The notes under the pieces were generated by a model. The model searched no databases. It was not told the DNA's origin and worked only from the letters and a program-made list of their open reading frames with translations. A DNA stretch of 64,000 nt from Aureococcus anophagefferens (taxonomy: Eukaryota > Sar > Pelagophyceae > Pelagomonadales > Pelagomonadaceae): the NCBI RefSeq assembly GCF_000186865.1, contig NW_008705570.1, positions 1,548,280-1,612,279 of the forward strand. The letters are read 5' to 3'. Below are positions 1 through 7,291 of this stretch, in pieces. Positions within the stretch are counted from its first letter, which is position 1. Every line of letters starts with the position of its first letter. The position numbers were made by a program, and so were the translations under genes.

Positions 1-91
1 CGGTCGTTTCGTGCTACCGACGCATGGCAGAAATCCCGATTTTCGTCGAAAATTGCCGCTTCGACGGTCGTGTCGTGCTTCCGACGCATAG
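1..91. repeat. Partial 64-bp direct repeat at the window edge
   Basis: The sequence CGGTCGTTTCGTGCT at position 1 recurs as CGGTCGTGTCGTGCT at 65, followed in both by TCCGACGCAT-like bases. The rest of the unit has diverged. The array may continue to the left of the window. Confidence 0.45.
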
Positions 92-819
92 GTTTGGTTC
101 TCCTGCGAAAATGGCTTCATTTCACGGACTTTGATTTTTCACAGTTCCCTACGTCGATTGAGACACGTACGAGCCCGGGCCGTTTCGCAAAATCCGCTCC
201 TCGAAGACAAAATCGGGGCCGGAAAAAAATGCCGTTCCATGTTTCGTACGTATAAAACTAAGGGATTCCGCGCCTCCGCAACAAAATCCACGGCGATGCG
301 ACGCGCGTTCTTCGCGCTCGAAGTCTCGTTAAATGCGTCGAGCGTTTCTACGGTGCCGCATTTACGTACCCCGAAATCGACGAGTGCGGACATCCCGACC
401 GTCGCGTTATGCTCCCGAAGCATATGGCACAAAAACCCGACAAAAAAACCGGAATTTTTTTCGTCGGCCCCGAGACGCCCTCCCCACGCCTAGCACTCCC
501 TAGTGCTACGCGCTAGTGATCCACGCGCCAGGACTACGGGACTACGGGAGGGGAAATCCGTGATAGCGGTCGGGCCGCGCGACCGTCGTTGCCCGTGTGG
601 TGCGGCGCCGCTGCCCAATGACCCTGGACAAAGCGGCGGCTGGAACGAGACGGGCTGTGTTGAAGTTCAAGTTGAACCTGCGATCTATGTTGAACTTCAA
701 GTTGAAGTCACGCCGAAGCACGTCTTTGCGCCGGACTCGCGCGTCCTCGACGAAGCGAGAGATTCACAACGATCCAAACACGATGCCTTCGCAAAATTCC
801 GTCTGGAAACAGCTTCCCA
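1..819. other. Lower-GC edge region, no supported gene
   Basis: This stretch is clearly less GC-rich than the rest of the window and no reading frame shows the strong G/C third-position bias of the real genes here. The first 91 bases hold the start of a direct repeat with a period of 64 bases: the block at 1-27 recurs with a few changes at 65-91. At 660-712 short palindromic blocks of the type TTGAAGTTCAAGTTGAA occur twice. I see no tRNA, rRNA or intact mobile element. It may be intergenic DNA or decayed repeats. Confidence 0.5.
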
Positions 820-1104
820 ATGTTTCTTGACGTCGACGCGGCGCGCGGCCGCTTCGCCGGGCGCATCGGCGCGGCCGCGTTCGCGGCGCACTTCGGCGGC
901 GCCTGGGCGGACGGCGGGGGGCTCGGGCACCTCCACGTCGTCGGGACGAGCGCCATGGAGCGCGAGACCATCGGCGTGGCCATGGGCTCGGGCATCATCA
1001 AGGAGAAGATCCGCGGCCACCCGCTGTTCCTCCTCATGCTCGGGCCCGGCGGCGACAACGCGCCCTGGCGGCCCCTGTCGCCGCCGGAGGACGGGGAACT
1101 GTAA
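820..1104 (+). CDS. Hypothetical protein, 94 aa
   Basis: A short frame starting at an ATG with the strong G/C third-position bias typical of real genes here, ending in TAA. The product is rich in Gly and Ala and contains the stretch GVAMGSGIIKEKIRGHPLFL followed by LGPGGDN. No domain is recognised, and there is no signal peptide or obvious membrane span. Upstream DNA is of lower GC with no matching exon, so this may be a complete small gene or the last exon of a longer or decayed one. Confidence 0.4.
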   Translation: MFLDVDAARGRFAGRIGAAAFAAHFGGAWADGGGLGHLHVVGTSAMERETIGVAMGSGIIKEKIRGHPLFLLMLGPGGDNAPWRPLSPPEDGEL

Positions 1105-1410
1105 GGTTGTGGATTGTTGCGTGGTTTTCCCCAACGTCCCGAAAACCATTCCTTGCCCTCGTGTGTGGGACGTCGCACGCTTCGTTAAACAGCCACATTC
1201 GAGGACATCGACGTCGTCGGCGGTGAAGCACGCGCCTGAATTCGCCCGCCGAAGTTCAGGCCTTCCCGGTCACGTCCTCGAGCGACGCCCCTCGAGTGGC
1301 TCTCGAGCGTGACAAGAAGGCCGGGTCGAAACGCCTCGATATCGACAAACACCTTGTCGGCGATCCCTCTGATTAACTCGAACCTGCTATCGCCATCTGC
1401 GTCAGATAGG
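1105..1410. other. Intergenic, upstream of heat-shock factor gene 1
   Basis: No gene seen. This is presumably the promoter and 5' leader of the HSF gene at 1411. In-frame codons directly upstream of that ATG are unbiased, supporting the start chosen. No clear heat-shock element (alternating GAA/TTC blocks) was recognised. Confidence 0.4.
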
Positions 1411-2154
1411 ATGGCCGACGGTCTCCTGCCCGTCGCGTCGTTCGTGCGGACCGTGTGGACCATGGTGACGAACGAGGAGGAGACGCTCATCGCCTGGTCG
1501 CCGGACGGCGAGCGCATCGTCATCGCGGATCCGCCGAGATTCGCGGCCGAGGTCTGCCCGCGCTACTTCCGCCACAACAAGTGGACGTCCTTCGCGCGCC
1601 TCCTGAACATGTACGAGTTCCACAAGTGCCCCATCAACCCCGTCGACGGGTCGAACCGCGTCGAGTTCCGCCACGCGCACTTCCGCCGCGGCGCCGAGGG
1701 CGAGCTCCACCGCATCGAGCGGAAGAAGTGGACGCCCAAGTCCGAGGCGAAGACGCCGGCCCAGAAGCGGGCGCGCGCCGACAACAAGGCCAACAACAAG
1801 GCCGCGCCCGAGTCCGAGGTGCCCGGGCGCGCGCCGCTCCCCGGGCCGCCGCCGCTGCCGGACCTGGCCGAGCCCGACGTCGCCGCTTGGAAGAGCCGCT
1901 GCGCCGAGCTCGAGCTGCAGGTCGACATGCTCCGGAAGGAGAACGAGCGCCTCAGCGCCGAGATCGCCGCGCGCGACGCGAGCGCCTGGTGCGCGCCGAC
2001 GTTCGTCCGGCCCGCGGCGGCCGCCGCCGGCGACGACGGCGACGGCGTCCCGGAGCTGGACTCGGCGACGTTCATGGAGTTGATGACGTCGCCGTTCTCC
2101 TGCTTCACGCCCCGCGGGGCCGAGAGCCCCGTGACCCCGATGGCCGTCGAGTGA
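1411..2154 (+). CDS. Heat-shock transcription factor (HSF-type DNA-binding domain), 247 aa
   Basis: HSF family transcription factor that should bind heat-shock elements in the nucleus. The winged-helix HSF domain spans residues 7-105 and includes ETLIAWSPDGERIVI, the recognition-helix region RYFRHNKWTSFARLLNMYEFH and VEFRHAHFRRG. A basic patch (KRARADNKANNK, about 119-130) is a plausible NLS. A predicted coiled coil at about 158-188 (ELELQVDMLRKENERLSAEI) should serve for trimerisation. The ATG at 1411 is chosen because coding bias starts there; the in-frame extension upstream lacks ATG support. A second HSF lies 610 bp downstream on the same strand, and the two share much of the DNA-binding domain, suggesting tandem duplication. 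Confidence 0.9.
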   Translation: MADGLLPVASFVRTVWTMVTNEEETLIAWSPDGERIVIADPPRFAAEVCPRYFRHNKWTSFARLLNMYEFHKCPINPVDGSNRVEFRHAHFRRGAEGELHRIERKKWTPKSEAKTPAQKRARADNKANNKAAPESEVPGRAPLPGPPPLPDLAEPDVAAWKSRCAELELQVDMLRKENERLSAEIAARDASAWCAPTFVRPAAAAAGDDGDGVPELDSATFMELMTSPFSCFTPRGAESPVTPMAVE

Positions 2155-2763
2155 GCAAGGTACCCTCAAGTGTCGCGGAGCCAACCGGCAAGATCCCCTC
2201 CGCGATCGCACCATCGCCGCCGCCTCGCGAGGCGCAACATTTTCTGCTTGAAACCCTGTGTGTCCTCCCGAGGCGGCCGCGTACGAACCATATGTAACAA
2301 GTACCCCTCCATCTTTCCTCTTTTGGGGGGTCGTGGCTCTCTGGGCTTTCTCGCGCGTTTTTCTTCACGACGCGGCGCAGGGGATGGGTACGCCGGTTTT
2401 TTGTGGGTGCACCTGTACATGGTCGTCGAGCACGATGCGCAGCGTGTGAGGAGAGTTCGACTTCGAATTCCCTTCGACGGCGGAGTTTTCCTGCGCGAAT
2501 CAAATTTCAAGGTTGGTTCAAACGTCAACGAAAATCGACGACTCGTGCAGTCGCGTCGCTCGCTTTCTTTGCTCGGTGCGCGGGAACGTCGCGGTCGTGT
2601 GTGCTATCGACAAACGCGCCCCAAGACTCGCTCACGCGACGCCTCACGCATCCGAGTCGCCAAGGGCTCCGGGGAACTCGCTCAGTTGACCCCGAGCCCC
2701 GTCGTCGGCGATTCTCCCGCCTCGGAACATACACTTGCACCCGGGGGAAAACTCGATCTTCAG
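2155..2763. other. Intergenic region between the two HSF genes
   Basis: About 600 bp with mixed composition, including a T/C-rich and G-run segment near 2300-2340. Overlapping frames here lack coding bias. It is taken to hold the 3' end of HSF gene 1 and the promoter of HSF gene 2. No repeat or RNA gene recognised. Confidence 0.4.
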
Positions 2764-4800
2764 ATGGACGCCCTCCTCGCCGCGTCCGCGCCCGAGGCGC
2801 CCCAGGCGCCCCGGGACCGGTCGAAGCCCGTCGCGAACGTCGAGCGGCCCGTCGCGTCCTTCGCGCGGACCGGCGTCTCCGCGCGGCCGAAACGTCAAAA
2901 CCCCCGTCGCCCCCCCCGCATCTGCGCGCGGCCGAAACGTCAAAACCCCCGCCGCCCCCCCCGCAGGTGCGCACGCTCTTCTCGCTGTGCAACGGGCCCT
3001 TCGCGGAGACGCTCATCGCCTGGAGCGACGACGGCGAGCGCATCGTCATCGCGGACCCGCCGCGGTTCGCGGAGGAGATCTGCCCCAAGTTCTTCCGCCA
3101 CAAGAACTGGACGAGCTTCTCGCGGCTCCTGAACATGTACGAGTTCCACAAGATCCCCGCGCCGCCCGCGCTCACGCCCCTCGTCGAGTTCAAGCACCCC
3201 GCCTTCCGGCGCGACGGCGGCCGCGACATCTGGAAGGTCGTGCGCAAGAAGTCGCCGTCCGAGTCCGCGGGCGCGACGAAGCGGGCGCGCGTCGGCGGCC
3301 GCCCGCCGAAGAAGGCCATCGTGAGCCGCGTGCTCATGCCCGCGGTGCCCCGGGGCCCCGCGGGCGCGCCACCGCCGCCGCCGCCGCGCGTCGTGTCCCA
3401 GGCCGTCGCGCCGTACCCCGGCGGCCGCGGCGGGACCGCCGCGGCCGGCGTCCGCGTGCGCCTCGGCGACGAGGACCTCGGGCGCCGCGACCTGCCCCCC
3501 AAGCGCGACGGCCGCCGGTCCTACGCCGGCGGCGCGCCGCCGCCCAAGGTCGCGCGCGTCGACGACTGGCGGCGCCGCGTCGCCGACCTCGAGGCCGAGG
3601 TCGCGAGCCTCCGGTCCGAGAACGCGCTGCTCCGGCGGACGTCGGCGGCGGCGGCGGAGATGATCCTCTTCAGCCGCGACGGCGTGTCGCGCGACGGCTC
3701 GGGGTCGGAAAACGCGTCGCCGCGCGAGCCCGACAGCGGCTACGCGTCGCCCGACGCGTCCGGCGGCGACGACCCGTCGCTCGACGCGGCGTCGACGTCC
3801 TTCGACGCCGCGCCGATGGACGTCGACGCGGCGCCGGCGCCGCTGCCGGAGATCGTCCCGGACAGCGTCGAGGTCGTCGCGGCCGCGGACGACGGCGCGC
3901 CCGCCGTCGAGGTCGCGGCCGCGGCCGCGCCCCCGGCGCCCCGCGCGCCCGCCGCGCCGGCGCCGTCGGCCGCCGAGCCGGGGCCCGCCGGCGCCGCGAA
4001 CCCGGCGCTCGCGAACTGGCAGCGCTACGGCGGCGGCCGCGCGGCCGAGCCGCTCCCGCCGCCGCCGCCGGCGAGCGGCGCCGTCCTGTGTGGAAATCAA
4101 CACTGGTTTGGGGGGTCCCCACCAAACTTCAGAACTCTCTAGCTCGATCAAATCGAAGTCGATTTGGTTGATTTTTGGATGAATCGATTGCTCTCGTCGA
4201 GTTTCGAAGCACGGCAGACGAGCTTGCGTCGACACCGTCGCACGCGCTCATTGAAGTCGGGTTGAACACACAGGCGCCGTCTGGAAGCCGGCCTACGGCC
4301 GCCACCGGAGCGGGCCCTACGACCGCCACGTCGTCGAGGTCCCGCCGCCGGAGCCCAAGCCCCTCGCCGCGCTCCGCGAGGAGCAGCAGGCCGCCGACGA
4401 CCAGGACGCCGCCGACGACCAGGACGCCGCCGACGAGCCCGAGGCCGCCGACGAGCCCGAGGCCGCCGACGACGAGCCGGCCGCCGACGACGAGCCCGAG
4501 GCCGCCGACGAACCCGAGGCCGCGCCCAAGCCGCTCACGGGCCGCGCGGCGGTGGCCGCGCTCCGCGAGCAAAAGGCCGCCGAGCAGCAGGTCGCCGAGG
4601 CGCCGGCCGCCCACGAGCCCGAGGAGGCCGCCGCGCCCAAGCCGCTCACGGGCCGCGCCGCGGTCGCCGCGCTCCGCGAGCAGCAGGCCGCGGCGCGCGC
4701 GGAGGAGGCCGCCGAGCAGGAGGACGCCGAAGCGACGGAAGGCTCCGAGCCCGACGCCCCGCGAAACCCCAGCCCCATCCCCGAGGAGCTCGCCGCGTAG
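2764..4800 (+). CDS. Heat-shock transcription factor 2, three exons, 578 aa, acidic repetitive C-terminus
   Basis: Proposed exons are 2764-2862, 2967-4077 and 4274-4800. Exon 1 ends in PVASF, which joins VRTLFSLCNG of exon 2 and rebuilds the start of the HSF domain exactly as in the neighbouring HSF gene. The DNA-binding domain (about 28-125) has FRHKNWTSFSRLLNMYEFHK. A Leu/Glu-rich coiled coil follows (VADLEAEVASLRSENALLRR). The last exon is only reached by removing an introner, joining SGAV to WKPAYGRHRSG in frame. It encodes acidic repeats (DDQDAA, DEPEAA units) and two copies of PKPLTGRAAVAALREQ. Both introns are modelled with GC donors. For intron 1 a GT donor 18 bases further in is also in frame and would add six residues. 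Confidence 0.82.
2863..2966 (+). repeat. Intron 1 of HSF2 with internal tandem duplication and TSD-like ends
   Basis: The intron has two near-identical blocks of about 43 bp, each with CGGCCGAAACGTCAAAAC followed by a C-rich tract and CCGCA. The first ends in a dead acceptor (CCGCATCT), the second in the used acceptor (CCGCAG). The first eight intron bases (GCGCGGAC) resemble the first eight of the next exon (GTGCGCAC), which could be a degraded target-site duplication. It shows no similarity to the introner families below. Confidence 0.55.
4086..4273 (+). mobile_element. Introner family A, copy 1, in HSF2 (reverse orientation)
   Basis: A 188-bp element flanked by a perfect 8-bp duplication GCGCCGTC (4078-4085 and 4274-4281). 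It begins CTGTGTGG and ends CACACAG, a perfect 7-bp terminal inverted repeat. Removing element plus one duplication (196 bp, GC...AG) restores the uninterrupted reading frame. Using GT at 4090 instead also keeps frame but adds four codons. It carries the family A core GATTTTTGGATGAATCGATT. Relative to transcription it lies opposite to copies 2, 3 and 4. It has no coding capacity and would have to be non-autonomous. Confidence 0.88.
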
Positions 4801-4868
4801 CCGCCGGCGCGCGGCGCCTCGGGCCCCGAAAGCGCTTCACGCCCGAGGCGCGCTAACTCCTCTCCGAC

Positions 4869-6041
4869 TTACGTCGCGGCCTTGAGTCCCTGGACGCGCG
4901 CGCGCCAGCGCTCGAAGGCCGTCGCCGGCCGCGCGTCCGTCGGGGCCGGGGTCAGCCAGCGCGGTTCGACGTCCGCCGTCCGCGGCGCCGTCGTCGTCGT
5001 CCTCCGCGTCGTCTTCTTCTTCGGCTCGCGCTTCCGCGCGGCCTTCACCGCCGCGAGCGCCGCGTCCGCGTCGCGGAACGCGTTGAGCAGCAGGTCCGCG
5101 ATGTAGAAGCGGCCGAGATCCGCGAAATGGTACGCGTTTTTCTTCTCCGGGTGCGTGAGAGCGCCGGCGACGACGCCGTCGATGGAGCCCGCCGTCGTCG
5201 GGACGATGACCGTGTTCGGCACGCCCGCGCCGTAGCGGAGCACGTCGGCCTCGTGCCTGCGGAGCCGCTGTTCGTCGGACCGCGCGCGGTGCGGCACCGT
5301 GACCAGGAAAAACGTCGTCGTATCCATCAGCTTGGGCCGCGCGGCCTGGAGCTGGCGGATGCGCTTGAAGAGGAAGCGAAACGACTCGGGCGCGCCCGCC
5401 TCGGTGAGACACAGGACGACGTAGTCGGGAAAGAAGCCTTCCTCGCACACCGACCCTTTTTGGCCGTAGTCGCCCGGGTCCGCCCACAAACGCAGCAAGT
5501 CGTGGAGCGCGGGCTCGGACGGCGAGTTCGTGAAGGCGTAGGTGATCATCGCCGACGCGTTCGTGGGCCGCCGGTGGGCGACGCAGCAGTTGAGCGCCGC
5601 GCGCGCGGCGTCCTTGCCGTCCTTCGTCCGCTTCTGGGATCGCACGCAGTCGTCGCTCACGAGCTTCTCCCGCGAGAACTCCGCCGACGCCGCGCCGTGG
5701 GCGACCCAGATGGGCGATTCCGCGTTGGGCAGCGCGCCGGCGCCGACGGCGACGTCGACGACCGCCGCGGCCTCGGCGGGCCGCGAGAGGAGCGAGTGGA
5801 GCGCGGAGACAGCGTGCCGCGTCACGCTGTTCCCGAGCAGGACGGCGTGCTTCCCGCGGAGCGCGTCGAAGGCGTCGCCGTGGCCGCCGAAGTGGGTCAT
5901 GTTGGGGCAACTCGGCCAGTCGAAGCTCGCCGTTTTGTCGGTGACCGTCCACTGCACGGGGCACGGCGCCGCGACGGCCTCCGGCTCCGACTTCTTCGCC
6001 GCGGCGCAGGCGGCGACGAGGAGGACACGAAGCGCGCGCAT
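4869..6041 (-). CDS. Secreted SGNH/PC-esterase-like protein, 390 aa
   Basis: The start at 6041 gives a clear signal peptide (MRALRVLLVAACAAA). The mature part has GKHAVLLGNSVTRH, which resembles the Ser block (GDS-type) of PC-esterase/SGNH-fold acyl-esterases that act on glycans. Near the C-terminus, KKNAYHFADLGRFYIADLLLN is where such families keep their catalytic Asp/His. Several Cys and NxT/NxS sites fit the secretory pathway. The tail is basic (KREPKKKTTRRTTTT). An in-frame extension upstream of 6041 lacks coding bias. Family placement rests on motifs only. Alternatives are another SGNH hydrolase or an enzyme that has lost activity. Confidence 0.6.
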   Translation of the reverse strand: MRALRVLLVAACAAAKKSEPEAVAAPCPVQWTVTDKTASFDWPSCPNMTHFGGHGDAFDALRGKHAVLLGNSVTRHAVSALHSLLSRPAEAAAVVDVAVGAGALPNAESPIWVAHGAASAEFSREKLVSDDCVRSQKRTKDGKDAARAALNCCVAHRRPTNASAMITYAFTNSPSEPALHDLLRLWADPGDYGQKGSVCEEGFFPDYVVLCLTEAGAPESFRFLFKRIRQLQAARPKLMDTTTFFLVTVPHRARSDEQRLRRHEADVLRYGAGVPNTVIVPTTAGSIDGVVAGALTHPEKKNAYHFADLGRFYIADLLLNAFRDADAALAAVKAARKREPKKKTTRRTTTTAPRTADVEPRWLTPAPTDARPATAFERWRARVQGLKAAT

Positions 6042-6219
6042 CGGTGTCGCGTCTGCTCCTCGCTGCGGCTCCTCACGGCCTAGGTACGCATCGGGTCGAC
6101 TTTTTTTCCCAAGCCATCCCTCGTCCTTCGGCAGATCTTCGGCCCGCGAAGCTATTGATGCAGGCAACACCGGCGCGCACGCGTAGGCCTACGCGTATCA
6201 CGGCGACCTCAGCATCTCC

Positions 6220-7029
6220 TCAGCTTACCGCGACCTCGCGCTCTCCTCCTTTCGACCCATACAGAGCAGGAAGGAAGGATGCGAGGACGCGCATCTCCTC
6301 GGACGCGTGGGTCCACAGCGCCCGGCCGAGCGCTCCCGGAGGTCCGCCGCCGATCGCGCGCGCGGCGACGGAGCGGACCGCCGTCGTGTTCGCGAGCGCG
6401 CGGACGAGGCCGCCGGCGAAGCTGAGAGACGACCCGGCGGAGACGTCGACGTCGAAGAGCCAGAACCGCGACACGAGTCGAAAGCCGCCGCCGTCGCGCG
6501 GCAGCGTGAAATGGATGAAATGCCCCACGTCGAGCCAGCCCAGCACGGCGTCGTGCGTCGCGATGCGCGCCGTCAGCGCGACCTCGCAGCCCGCGGCCGC
6601 CTTCTCCGCCGCGCCGACGCCGTAGGTCGCCGCGGGGACGAACTGGATGCGGTACTTGCTCGCGCCGATTTTTCCGAGCCGCTCGGTGACGCGATGCGTC
6701 TCGCCGACGACGTCCGCCGGCGCCTTGGAAAACCAGCCATCGGTCCAGGTGCCCGCGACGTGGTCGTCGGGATGCCACAGTTTGTACTCATCGTCGCCGC
6801 GGCAGCCCGCGGAGAACCACCACTCGACGCTTCGCGGCGGGCCCGCCGGGAATTCGGCTTCGCTCGCGACGAGCACGCGGTTGTCCCTCGTCTGGCAGAC
6901 GCCGTCGAGGCCGTCGCCGAGCAAGGCGCGCGTCATGTCTCCCACGTCGTAGTAGGCGTCGGCCGGCAGCTTCGGCGGCGCCGGCAGCGTCGCGCGCGCG
7001 TGCGCCAGCGCGGCCCGCGACGCCTCCAT
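6220..7029 (-). CDS. DAPG hydrolase (PhlG)-like protein, 269 aa
   Basis: The protein has WWFSAGCRGDDEYKLWHPDDH in the middle and VGHFIHFTLPRDGGGFRLVSRFW later. Both match the pattern I associate with the 2,4-diacetylphloroglucinol hydrolase fold, where a His and acidic residues bind Zn2+ to cleave a C-C bond in acylated phenolics. Known members are mostly bacterial and fungal. There is no signal peptide, so a cytosolic location is likely. The ATG at 7029 is the first in frame with good codon bias. The substrate here is unknown. Confidence 0.6.
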   Translation of the reverse strand: MEASRAALAHARATLPAPPKLPADAYYDVGDMTRALLGDGLDGVCQTRDNRVLVASEAEFPAGPPRSVEWWFSAGCRGDDEYKLWHPDDHVAGTWTDGWFSKAPADVVGETHRVTERLGKIGASKYRIQFVPAATYGVGAAEKAAAGCEVALTARIATHDAVLGWLDVGHFIHFTLPRDGGGFRLVSRFWLFDVDVSAGSSLSFAGGLVRALANTTAVRSVAARAIGGGPPGALGRALWTHASEEMRVLASFLPALYGSKGGEREVAVS

Positions 7030-7215
7030 TGCCAGCGGCTAATTCGGTAGTTCTGCTTTTCTGTCTTTAGCAGCTGACCACAACGCTCAAGAGGCGGCTC
7101 GCAAGCGGCGGCACGGCTCTCGACTCTCCCAAAATCGTGCTTTCACCCTGTGGCAGCTCGGGAACTGAGGTCGTCATTGAGGTCGACCGGGTCAGCCGTC
7201 GGCGCGGAGCCTGCT

Positions 7216-7284
7216 GGGGCTGCCTGTCTGCGAGGGCGGCGCCGTCGTCGGCGGCGGGCTGGGCTGCCTGTCTGCGAGGCGGCG
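7216..7284 (+). repeat. Direct repeat just upstream of the CHAT gene start
   Basis: The block GGGCTGCCTGTCTGCGAGG at 7216 recurs at 7261, in both cases followed by GCGGCG after zero or one extra G, with about 45 bp between copies. It lies in the putative leader of the gene starting at 7292. Confidence 0.6.
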
Positions 7285-7291
7285 TCCCGCG

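Noticed and set aside
503..1312. A 269-codon plus-strand frame covering 503-1312
   Set aside because: Arg/Ser-rich shadow with no bias at third positions; the 820-1104 frame within it has the proper bias.
2440..2480. Heat-shock element upstream of HSF2 (TTC/GAA words near 2455-2470)
   Set aside because: The words do not have the nGAAnnTTCn spacing of a functional element.
4129..4273. Short frames running through the introners (for example those reading RPKISRIDFD)
   Set aside because: The same peptide appears at every family A copy because the DNA is repeated. There is no start or domain, and the elements are spliced out in the gene models.
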